Below, in pieces: positions 23,601 through 35,600 of a stretch of 64,000 bases of DNA. Positions within the stretch are counted from its first letter, which is position 1; every line of letters starts with the position of its first letter. The DNA is taken from assembly GCA_022605955.1 (NCBI GenBank), contig JAKCOZ010000008.1:38108547-38172546 (forward strand), read 5' to 3'. Position numbers and translations under genes: made by a program. Under the pieces are notes generated by a model that saw only the letters and a list, made by a program, of their open reading frames with translations, made no database searches and was not told the origin of the DNA. The DNA is from Rallus limicola. Its lineage: Eukaryota > Chordata > Aves > Gruiformes > Rallidae.

Positions 23601-26600
23601 TCATACGTTTGCTGTGTTTGAGTGGTTTTCAATAACCAGTGCCTACAAAACACCACCATGTGAGGCTTCCTTGGAGGAAAAGAGAATGATTGAGATTTTC
23701 ATGCAGGTTCTGTCACCACAGCAGTCAAAGTGACCTTAGTAAATAAGAGATCTTTCCTTATTGCTACTGCACACAAATAAATTATGCCTGCTAATTATGA
23801 TAGTCATTTTAGGAATAAATCCTGGGAATAAAGACAGTTTGAGGAAAAGAGGAGAGAAAGGCTTGGAGGTGTATGTAGCTTGCAGTAAAAGCATTAGAAA
23901 TGAGCTGTGCTTATTTGCTGAGGAATAGTCTGTTACACAAAATTAAGAAGTGTATTAGTTTTTTGTAATTTGATTTATAGCAAACTCCTATATATACATA
24001 CTACTTACATTATATGTGGAAATTTACCTCCTGTCACTGTGGGCCTAATTAGAAGTTATCCAAAACATTGTGGAGGGATGATTAAGTTATGTTCCTACCC
24101 ACAGACTTAATTCTTATTTATTAGTAACAAACTATTGGTAAATCAGATTAATTAGAGGGGGAAAATCCCAGTGGTGTATTTACATAATGAGCTGTCACCC
24201 TCCCTTGCTTGGACTGGAGCCTATTTTCTGCCTTTGACTGTAGATGCATGGAGTGGTCATGGCTAGCAGAGATGGATGTTAATCATAGATTAACAAGTCA
24301 TCTACTGCAACCCCCCTGCAGTGAGCAGGGACATCTTCACTAGATCAGGTCTCTCAGAGCCCCATCAAGATCTGAATGTTTCCAGGGATGGGGCCTCCAC
24401 TACCTCTCCAGGCAACATGTGCCAATGATCTACTACCCTCATATTGGAGAATTTTTTCCCAATATCCAACCTAAACCTTCCCTTTTCTAGTTTAAACCAT
24501 CACCCATCGTGCTGTTGCTCCATGCCCTCTGTGTTTGTCACAGTCTTCCATCCGGACTTTGAGCCAGTGACCACCACTTTCTGGATGGGACCATCCAGCC
24601 AATTCCTTATCCACTGAACAGCCCACCCATCAAATCCATCTCTCTCCAACTTAGAGAGAAGGATGTTGTGGGGGACTGTGTCAAAGGCCCTGCAGAAATC
24701 CAGAGAGGTGACATCCATAGCTCTTCCCTTGTCCTCTGATGCAGATACTCCATTGTAGAAAGCCACTAGATAGCTTAGGGAGGACTTGCCCCTAGGAAAG
24801 GCACGCTGGCTGTCTCAAATCACCTCCCTGTCCTCCGTGTGCCTCAGCATAGCTTCTAGGAGGATCTAATCCATGATCTTCCCAGGCACAGAGGTGAGGC
24901 TGACAGGGCAGTAGTTACCCTAGGGCCCTCCTTCCTATCCTTTTTTAAAATGGCCGTGATGTTTCCTCTCTCCCAGTCACCAGGGACCTCCCCTCACTGC
25001 CATGACTTTCCAGATATCATGGAGAGTGGCTCGGCAACTACATCAGCTAATTCCTTCAGGACTCTGGGATGCATCTCATCAGGTCCCATGGGCTTGTGTA
25101 CATTCAGGTTCTTCTGATGGTCACAAAAGTTATCTTCTCTTACATGGGAGGGACTCTGTCTCCCGGGTCCCCGTGTTGTGGGCCATCAGCTGGAGAACGG
25201 CGAGGAGAGAGGTCGCCAGCGAAGACTGAGGCAAAGAAGCTGTTGAGAACCTCAGCCTTTCCTCACCTGTTGTCACCAGTTCACCATTGCTGCTCAGCAC
25301 AGAGTGTGCTTTCTTTAGCCTTCCTGTTCTGGTTTATACACCCATAGAAGCCCTTCTTGTTTTTTTTGGCATCGCTTGCTAAGTTCAGCTCCAGCCGTGC
25401 CTTGGCCTTCCTGACCTCATCCCTACACAACCAGGCAACATCCCTTTTTCCAGGATACCTGTCCCTGCTTCCACTGCCTGTGCTTCCACTTGCCTTTTAG
25501 TTTGACCAGCAGGATGTTAAGCATGTATAGAATACAAAAGCAGTGTAGAAGTCACTGGTGGAAACTGTTTGGGATATCCTTTCAAGAATATAGAGGTTGA
25601 CAAGATACATCTTTCATATGCCTCCTTTTGACCTGCTAAAACAGTGGAAATCCTTGGTTCCTCATGTCTCAAAGTAAAAGTCAACCTATTGAAGGCTAAT
25701 CATGAGGACAAAGCGACAGGTGGGACAGCTTATAGCAGGCTGCTCCAAACAAAAATATAATTGTGTAAAACAGGGAAGTGTGCCTGCATCTCTTTAGGAT
25801 TCTGTTTCAATATGTTTTTTCCAGGATGGTGTGAGATGAAGTCTAAGATTTCTTTTTAATGGCTCCAGTGGCTGCTTTTCAAAGTCTGAATTTGTAAGGA
25901 TGTGAATGACCTATTTTTATCTCCCTTTGGAAAGATTCAAATCGTAAATATTGTGGGATTTAAGTTCCTGTGTGCTACCATAGGAATTAAACTTTAGCTT
26001 TTATTTGGCACCTGTTGTCAGTCTGCACATGTGGCTCTACAAAAACATTAAGTGCTGTTTGTAGTCGCTACCTGACATAAATGAATGACTGAATCCACTC
26101 CTTTGGAAGCCTTGGCACCTATTCTCAACTCCTTCCCCACCTGTGCTGAAGCCTGAGAGTACCAGATGTGGCCTGCAGGCCCGTAGAGCCAGACCAAGGG
26201 TATGTGAGCTTTAGTTTTCCTCCTCAGATAATGTTGTGGTTGTGAAAGATGTCAGTAATTAGGGTTAACCACTTCAGCCTTAGCCATGTGTTTTGTACTT
26301 CTAGTTTTCTTTTGTTCTGTTAATTTCTTAACAAGGCAGTATTTCCTAACAAGTGAGACAGAAATATTGCTAAGTCCAGTTGTGGGCCCAGTAATAATTG
26401 TAAAAATCCAGTGTAAGGAACATAATGTAAAGTAGTTTTGACTTACACTGAAGCAAGACCACATACTGTCCATTTGGTGAGATTTTGGTGAAGCCTGGGA
26501 TGTAGGGGTTTCTTTTGGCTGATGGAATACTTGAAATTCTGAGTGTGTGGGGTTTATTTCCATCATGAAGGAGAAGGACATGGGGTTTCTAAGGGACCTA

Positions 26601-29600
26601 AGCTAAATGTTGAAGCTGATTTTTGTGTAGACTGCTCCCTTTCCTATAAAGCACCTCCAAGGAGTTGAACCTCTCTGTTTATCAGTTCATGTACTGTGAT
26701 TTTTGTAAGTATTTCCCCTTTGTCAAGTACCATGTGCCTTCAAAGCAAGCTCAGCCCCATGCACCTGACGTGGAAACTTTGCTCCCCTTCACACAGCTTT
26801 GTCTCCAGGGCCAGTGGGTACGTTGTTGTAAGCTTGTAGAGGTGGGATGCTTCTCTTGAGTGGTCACCTGGAGGAGGCTGAGTACCTTTGCTCACTAGCA
26901 TCCTGTATTTTTAAACACCTTGTCCTTTATGTAAGGTATCATGGAAAATTAATGTTTTGCATTCTGTAATTTGACAGTTTGCTCTTACAGGTTGTGGGAA
27001 CTTCCCATGGTGTTATTTGCATAGAAGTTTGTAATCCTCATTTATATTGTTGATATGGTCATTATCAGCAGGGTTGAATCTTGAAGACAAACTGCACGGA
27101 CTGTTAATTCACAGAGACCTCAATAAAACAGAGAGTGAAGAAATCCTTTGAGGTGCTAAATAACTTTCAGGAATTTGAATGAGATGCAGAAATGTGTTAG
27201 AACATAGAGAGAGTGTAGAAACACGTGATCATATTCTATACATGCCTGTACTTCATCTGTTGTGGTCAGAGGTGGTGGCTTCCAAATGTTGCTGATGAAA
27301 TCAGGGAGTTAGGTAAAGAGGTGGGGAAGTTGTCAGAAGCATGAATGGCATGTTGGGAGCTACTGGTTTATTAGTGTACCCAGGACTAGAAGAATGTGAA
27401 GCCATGTGTGTGTGCATATAGTGGGCCAGATCCCATCGCTGGCTCCATCCTCTGGTCTGCACTCAAGTAGAAGTCATAGAATTGTTTGGGATGGAAAAGA
27501 CCCTTAAGATTGAGTCTGTTACCCTAACACTGCCACCTCCACCTGCTCCTTCTGCAAGCCAAGATTGGTGTAAGGGGATGGACTGCCTCCTTCCCATCCT
27601 CACCCATACCAAGGAGTTTTGTTGGGCTGCCAGGAGTCCTCCTTGACATCTTGCACCTTCTCTGGAGGCCTTTGGGTCCCAGCTGTGGTTCAGGTAGTAG
27701 TAAATCTGTAGTATACCCCAATTACAGTATCTGACAGCTCCCATGGACCTGCCCCTTGCAGACAGTACAGACAGGCGTTGCTGACTGGGAGCTATATTGA
27801 GAGAAACAAAAGAATTCTTGTGAGTGCTTGCCCACTGTCATTCCTTGGCCTCTTGGAATCTCTCCCAGACTAAGGTCAGAGTCTTCAGAGGTGCCTCAAA
27901 TGTTCCTCCAGTTTGTGGAAAGAGGAGTTGCATGTCTTAACATGCAGAGGCATCTATGTGCTCTCCAGGTTCTGCACGTTTGCTCTGCGCTGGGTATTCT
28001 CATCTGACAGTTGGAAGTTGTCTTTGCAGAAATTCAAGTTAATCATATAGGCTTGTTCAAAGGAAATAGCTGGCATGTATCCAGGAAAAATACCTGCAGA
28101 CTTTGAGGAACACAGACTTAACATCATCTTTTATGCGTGGGTCATTTGTGGAAGTATTTTTTTTTTAATATGTATAATACTTACAGATAAAAGCAACACA
28201 GGTAAGTAAATTTTATATAAAAACAAATGTATAGATATAATTTCTATATGCAGTTATATACATTTCTGGGCTTTTTTATTTTTTTTAAAGAATGAAAGTC
28301 CTGCAGGAATATCAAGGCAGCCTTCAACAAAAGGATCACGGCAACATGCCAGACCCGGAGGAGAAGGTAACTAGAGGGAGGATATTATTTCTAATCATAT
28401 GCTGGAGGGTTATTATTGAATAGGAATAACATAAATGCTTAAACATTTGCATTTATTATTTTCAGTGCTGGTTTTATGCTCCCCATCTGCATTTCTGAGT
28501 CCAGGAGGCAGGTTTTCTGCAGGGACTTGATAGGTAGAAAGCAGTGCTCAAGTCAGTTTGCTCATGTTCCTTGTGTGCAACTGCAGATATAAATTCAGCT
28601 GACTCTTGATATTTATTATGTTCTTCCCAAATGGGCTGTTTGAGTTGGTTTGCACCTGTTTCTGTTAGCTTCACAAGAATCATAGAATTGCATGGGTTGG
28701 AAGGGACCCCAAGGATCACAGAGTTCCAACCCCCTGCCACAGGCAGGGCCACCAACCTCCAGGCCTGGAGCTACACAAGGTTGACCAGGGCCCCATCCAA
28801 CCTGGCCTTGAACACCTCCAGGAACGGGGCATCCACCCCCTCTCTGGACAGCCTGTTCCAGCCCCTCACCACTCTCTCTGTAAAGAGCTTCCCCCTAATA
28901 TCCAGTTTAAACCTTCCTTCCTTTAGCTTTAATCCATTCCCCCTTGTCCTGCCATTGTCTATCCTTTTAAAAAGTTGATTCCCCTCCTGTTCCTCTGCTC
29001 CCTTCAGGTGCTGATAGGCTGCAATGAGGTCCCCCCACAGCCTTCTCTCCTCCAGGCTGAACAAGCTCAGCTCCTCCAGCCTCTCTTCATAGGGGAGGTG
29101 CTCCAGCCCTCTGAGCATCTTTGTGGCTCCTCTGACCCCTCTCCAACAGTCTCACATCTTCCTTGTCCTGGGGCCCCAGCTCTGGACACAGGACTCCATC
29201 TGGGGCCTCCAGAGTGCAGAGCAGAGAGGGACAATCCCCTTCCTGTCCCCAATGACCACCCGTCTTCTGATGGAGCCCAGGATCCCATCAGCCTTCTGAG
29301 ATGCAAGAGCCACTGCTGGCTCAAAGAGCTGGTTCTTTGCCTACCACTCAGCAAGTACAGACAAATGTGCCTTGCAAAACTTTGGCTTGCTTTTTTTTTC
29401 TTGTCACTGAGGATTGGTGAACAGTATGGCTAAGTTGAGGATGTTCTTGGATGTTACCTTTCTGTAAAGCCACATGTAAAGGTTTGTTAAGTGCTTACAG
29501 CAGAGTAATAGTCAGGAGTTTTGTTGGGACAAGATAATGTTGTTGATAGTTGCTTTATCAAGATGGCAGACACTTGTCAGACAAGGTGTGCTTTCTTGTA

Positions 29601-32600
29601 AGGATAAATCATACAGCCACAAGCCTTGAATTTCTAACTTCATCGCTTACTATTAGTTGGGAAGAGTGCTCTTCCTGACTTTTCCAAGGGAATCATTTCT
29701 CAAGTATCTTAAGTCTTAGTGTTTAGTCTTTAAAATTTTTGGGTTTATAAACTAAAAGATGATATTGGTAAAAAAAAATCCCCAACCAACAAAACAAATG
29801 AAAAGGAATTTTCACTGTGATTAGCTGAATACTGGCCAACACAGGTAGAACTTCCCTGGGTGTTTATTTGAAAAGCAGTACATCAAAACATCCACGTGTG
29901 GTAAATTTCCTGTGGTTTCTTTGGTGAAGAGATGGTTGTGTGAGTTTAAGACCAGTCAGACCTTTATGGGTGATTGCCATAGCTTGTGACACTTACGCAA
30001 TACTCCAGCTGTAGGCTGGAGAACAGGTGAAGATAGGGTGTTAAGCAAGACCTTTGGCGTTTTATGGCTGGAGAAGGTTCCTCTGAGTATTGAAACAATG
30101 GCAGATGTTTCTAGATCTTTGACACTCTCTAATGTCTGTCATTACAGCTGTGGTCAGCTGTATTGAACTTGGGTTGGTGTCAGGGTAGGACCTCCTTGTT
30201 TGGCATGGAGCAGGGAAGGTGATCTGGGAATCATCAGTACGGAATCCTATCCCACATCATGTCCCACCATAGCTCAACCAGGTGCAAGGAACCAAGCCCT
30301 GTGGCATTTCTACTGAGTGTGCTGGGAACAGAAGGCCAGATACTTATTTGCTATTGAGGAATTGTCAGGAAATAAGAATCTGTCAGAGGCCCGTCTCTGT
30401 GCCAGCCAGGAGTTATTCTTGGTAGCATGGTGACCACCACCCTGCCAGGTGTCCAGTGCCAGGACTCTAGACTGAATCCTGGCCCTGAGAGTCTAGGCAG
30501 GAGGTGGGGAGGTAGCTCTGAAATCCTCCTTCAGCGCTGCCAGTATTGATGCTTTATAGGGAAACTCGTAGGTAAGGAATAAAACCTCGTATAATGACAG
30601 TGGAACTTCAATTTCTGTCTGTATTTAAATATATTTGAAAGCCTTTTCCCCCTACTCTTACTTCCACAATCTGATTATTTACAGTGATTCAAATTTTCTT
30701 TCAACAGCTTTGTGCCCTCGGCACTGAGTTATTTACCATCTTAGTTCAGAAGGTACAATAACACCTGGGAAATGATACCTGGTACAATAGCTAACTCTGG
30801 CTGAGGATTGGCACTGTTTAGACCAATGCAGCGTGAAGATCTTCATACCTGCAATCTTCTGATGCCGCTGTTGTAAATTTGTGTAAAGTGATTAGGTGTT
30901 CCTGTGTGTCTTCCCAAGCAGCCACCTTTTCTTTGGGTTTCTGTGTGGTGTTTTCAGAAGAATCAATAGCATTGTTTTCAAAAGGATTTTGGGGAAAAAA
31001 AATTCAGAAGACATTTAGGCACTTTAAATACCTTGGAAAAGATCTGTCACTCTGGATATGAGATCTGGCACTCTGTGTGTTTAGGAGCTTAACTCAAGCT
31101 GGTACTTCAAAAAATTGACAATTTTACTTTGCATCTTGTCCTTAGTTGCTGTGGGGTTTTAATAACTCTGCTGTTGAAAAAGACCCATTTGGATCCCATT
31201 ATGTTTAGCCTTACTTAGTGATCCTTAGCTGATCCTATAACTTTTTTTATTTCCCAAATTTGAATCTTTGTTTTATAGCCTGAACTGGCACTGAATTGTA
31301 GTGACCAGAATCATCCCTTCTTTAAAATCTGGTTTTTCTGATAAGTGAAATACAGTGAAATGACTTACCCCATGCTCTGGCTTTAAGGGTAAATATGTTA
31401 AAAAAACTCCCTTTTGTCATGATGCAGCACTCCCAGTTTCAGAGCTGCAACAGGGCTCCTAGGTGGTCCAGTAAGTCATCCAGAAGGGTGTAAAAGCCTT
31501 CTGGAATTCTGCTGATTCTTCTTGCACACCAGTCTCTGTAGTTATGATGATGATGATGATGATAGAAGCTTCTTTTATTTTCTAATATTTAACTGGAGAG
31601 AATTCACAAGAGAGCACAAAAAGGCCAGTGGCACGACTGAGCTTCTCATAAGCAAAGCTGAAGTGGTGAATGAACTAGCAAAACCAGGTATATTTGCTGT
31701 CCTAGTCATTAAAAGAAGTTACACCAGCATTTGCTCACCTCTAAAAAAACCCCTAAATTTCTGGTGGTTTTGGAGCACATCAGTTTTTGGGTTTGTTTTT
31801 TTTTTTTAATAGTTATTACTGTGCAGGCAATGATTGCTTTTAGAGTTGCAGTGTGCCCTGCAGCTAAACTTGCATCGTGCAATTGAGGTAACTTTTGCTA
31901 GTTTAAAAGTTGATGGATAAATTGAATGTGGGTGGGTGTTTGGGGTTTTTGGTTTGGGTTTTCTTTTAAAAAATAAACCCAAACAACAGACACCTTGAAG
32001 CTGCTCTCAATAAAGATCTGAAGAGATGTCCTTTTGGACACTGAGTTAGTTTCTAAATAGAGACGATGGAGTAAGTTGTTGGTTTGTTTTTTCTGCTAAG
32101 ACCTTGTGGGTAACTTGGAGTGCTGCTGTGTGGGTTGGTGGTGAACACTTGTTTCAGTTTTATTGAATGTCAGTTCAGGCTGGTCCTAATTAGCCCAGGT
32201 AAATTAAAGTGCTGGTTGACCTTTCTCTGCTGTACATTAATCTTCTCCAAAAGCTAGTAGAAGTCAGTATGTGTGCTGTCATGTGTGTGCTTCTGGTGAC
32301 ATGGATGGAAGAGTACATCCTCTGCTGTTGATTGCTTTGTCCTGAATGCTTCAGCTTTGTGCTGCATGCAGAGGTTTCATTGCTGCTTTTAGAGGTTTTG
32401 GGTGTTTCAACCCAAGAGTGAGGCAGGACTCTATTTAGTAAGTCTTTTCCTGTACTGTTAAAACTGTTTGCTTGTTTGCTTCAGTGGTTGGAAGCACTAC
32501 CTGAGGTGTCTTGGCTGTAGATAGTGGCCCTGTGGATCTGTTCCTTGCCTCTGCCTTACAGTTACTTGTTTGCCCATGATGTCACTTGGAAGTGCTGGGT

Positions 32601-35600
32601 GCAGTTCTTGGGTGATGCTCTGGGTACCTCTGTTTTAAACCTGTGTGTTCATTCTGTGTCTGTAACTCTGCCTACTTCTGGATTCATGCTGCTCGTTTTG
32701 GGGCATGATTGCATTGCTCCAAGTGGAAGGGGGGGTGGTGGTGGTGTGTGTCTGTGTATCTTTAATATTAGACTAAAGGTAAGTATTGTGCTCATGCTGT
32801 CCTTATCTTGACAAATGTATGAACAGTTTAAATTCCAGAGCTGTATGTTCAGTGCACAGACTTATTTTCCAGAATGGTTTCTCCCTTGCTTCCCTCCACC
32901 CTGAATGTCTTTTTTTTCCCAAGGCAGGTAATTTAGAAATCAGAAGTACATCTGAATATTTCAGCTTTTTTCCCAGTGTGTGTTACTTTGCAGTATTTGC
33001 CTTGTTGTAACTGGGGGGATTAATTTAAGATAATCTGTAGATGAAATGGCCTTTCCGTTTTTAAATTTTATTTCTTTTTAAAAAATAAACCTGGTTTTAG
33101 GTAGCATCAAAAGTGAGCAACGCTTGTGGACTAGGATTTTCTGTGACATTACCAGCAAGTGGAGGAGTTCAGATATATAAAATCAGCTTTTCTTGCTTGG
33201 AATTTCCTTATGGCTTTAGTATGAAGCGTGCTTAAAGTGAAAGCCTCTGAAACAGACTGAAGTGTGTTATATGTTCCAAGTAGTATACAAACAATATTGT
33301 ATATTTTAGAAATTACTTATATTTTATTAGGTAAATACTGCGTTGTTTCACCAGGTACAGGCTAATAAAGATTATCTTTAAACTGTTTCTGATTTGTAGT
33401 AGTAACTGTTTGTAGTAACATAAGGAGTTCAGTCAGTGGTCATACAAAAAGCCTTTGTGAACTTTTGGATGGCCTTTATTTATGCTAAAGACAGGTTATT
33501 AAACTAGGATAGTCCTTAAAGAAATAGTAACAGGTAACATGACATTTTACTTTACATTTTTATTATATCTTTAGTTTCATTTGACTGTAAAACACTTTGT
33601 TACAGGAACTGTGGAAGTGAAGAGCACGGAAGAGAGGATTTCAGAGGATGATGTTACTAAGCTGCAAGAGAAAGCCAACACAGGACTTGCAGTACCACAG
33701 AAAGGTAGGGAGAATAAAAACTTGACTGCCTTGGAAAGTTTAATTTGAGAGCTTCAGGGTCAAACTTGAATCCATGCAGCTAAAAGATTTAAGGATGCTG
33801 ATTTACACTTAATTCAACTGTTTTAATCACATTGTGTGGTTAATGTCCCGGGTTGAAAAACGTACATTCCTTGATAAAACAATTCTTTGTTTTCTCTCCT
33901 TCCTTATGCTTTAGCAGATTTTCAGAGATGCTGGTGCAGGGCTGCTGCACCTGAACCCCTTGATGACTTGTGTTCTATGTAAGAACCAAATCATTGTGTG
34001 TCGCCTCTTGGTTACAACTATTTGGGAGCCTTTTATGTTAGTGTTGGTGGCAGTTTAGCCCTGGCTGGAGGCCAGATGCCCACCAAAGCTGCTCTATCGC
34101 TCCCCTTTTCAGCTGCACAGGGAGAAAATATCTACTGAGAGGCTCAGGAGTGGAGATAAGGCCAGGGAGAGATCATTCTGCAATCAGCATCATGGGCAGA
34201 ACAGACTCAGCACGGAATTAAAAAAAAAATATCTAATTGATTACACTGCACACACAGGAACCAGAAGTAGGAAAATGAGAAGTAAAACCAAATCTTAAAG
34301 CACTTCACCCCCACCCCTCCCTTCTTAGCGGACTGCACTTTAGTCAGGATTTGGCTCCCTTCTCCACTCCAGGTGGCACAGGGGGAGATGGGGATGGGGG
34401 GTTTGGTCAGTTCCTCACCAGTTGTTTTCCTTCCTCACACTCCTTCTCTGTCCAGTATGGAGACCCTCCATGAACTTCTCCAACGTGAGTCCTTTCCTAC
34501 GAGACCTCAGCTCTTCCCCAGCTGCCCCAGCGTGGGGCACTGCTATGGGTACAGTCATAAATCACAGAATATCTCTAAGTCCCTCAGGCCCAGACTGTTC
34601 CAGCTTGGTCCGCCATGGGGATCACCCCCCCACCCAGCAAACCTGCTCCAGCGTGGGTCTCTCCCTCGCTCATTTCTGTGTCTCTGTGGTGAGAGGTGAG
34701 GTTCTGTGGTGGTTTGAACCTGGCTAGAGGCCAAATGCCCACCAAGCCGCTCACTCACTCCCCCTTTCAACCGAAAAGGGGAGAAAATATATATTGGGAG
34801 GCTTAGGACTTGAGATAAGGACAGAGGGATCACTCTCCAATTAGTGCAATGGGCAAAACAGACTCAGCACAGAATAAAGCAAAGTGATCTATTACTACTA
34901 CAACTAATATACCCAGTGAACCAGAAAGAGATAATGGGAAGCGGCCAGGTCTTAAAGCACCTTCCCCCCACAACTCCCTTCTTAGCAAACTTAAACTTCA
35001 TCACAATTTTACTCCCTTCTTCCCTCCCAACATGACGCTGGGAGGGGCAGGGAATGGGCAGTGGGGTTGCAGCGGTTCCTCACAAGGTGCTTTCCCTCCC
35101 CATATCCTAACACGTCTACTTCCCCCCACCCATCGCCTCTTCGCACACTTGACTTTAGCCATCAATTCACTCCCTTCTTCCCTCCCATCACAGCACCAGG
35201 AGGGGCAGGGAATGGGGAGTGGGGGTTTTCAGTCCGTTCCTCCCGAGTTGTCTTCCGTCTTAGCTGGGGGGGAGGGCATTCCACACACACACACACACAC
35301 ACACACTCTTCCCTTGCAGCACCGTGGGGTCCCACCCACACAGAGTTGTATCCATGAACTCCTGCAGTGTGAGTCCTCTCCATCTGGGAGTCACCTCCTC
35401 ACCACAGGCCTCTCAGCAGGCCTCCCTTCCATCGGGGAGTCACCTCCTCACCACAGGCCTCTCAGCAGGCCTCCCTTCCATCGGGGAGTCACCTCCTCAC
35501 CACAGGCCTCTCAGCAGGCCTCCCTTCCATTGGGGAGTCACCTCCTCACCACAGGCCTCTCAGCAGGCCTCCCTTCGATCCAGGAATCATCTCCTCACCA

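Larger units (their letters stand above)
20785..28290 (+). other. TRAF3IP1: TRAF3IP1 intron 6
   Basis: A long CR1 with an RT remnant (24285-25500), a short CR1 end (27474-27535), a homopolymer T run near 21885, and otherwise unique AT-rich sequence. Confidence 0.7.
28367..33605 (+). other. TRAF3IP1: TRAF3IP1 intron 7
   Basis: One CR1 at 28677-29325 and a (GAT)n microsatellite at 31544-31563. The rest is unique sequence. Confidence 0.7.

Noticed and set aside
24500..24766. A reverse transcriptase gene
   Set aside because: It is a short, truncated CR1 remnant with stops on both sides.
28631..29433. Several open frames of 90-150 codons on both strands
   Set aside because: All lie in a CR1 fragment and recur at other CR1 copies such as 10563-11212.
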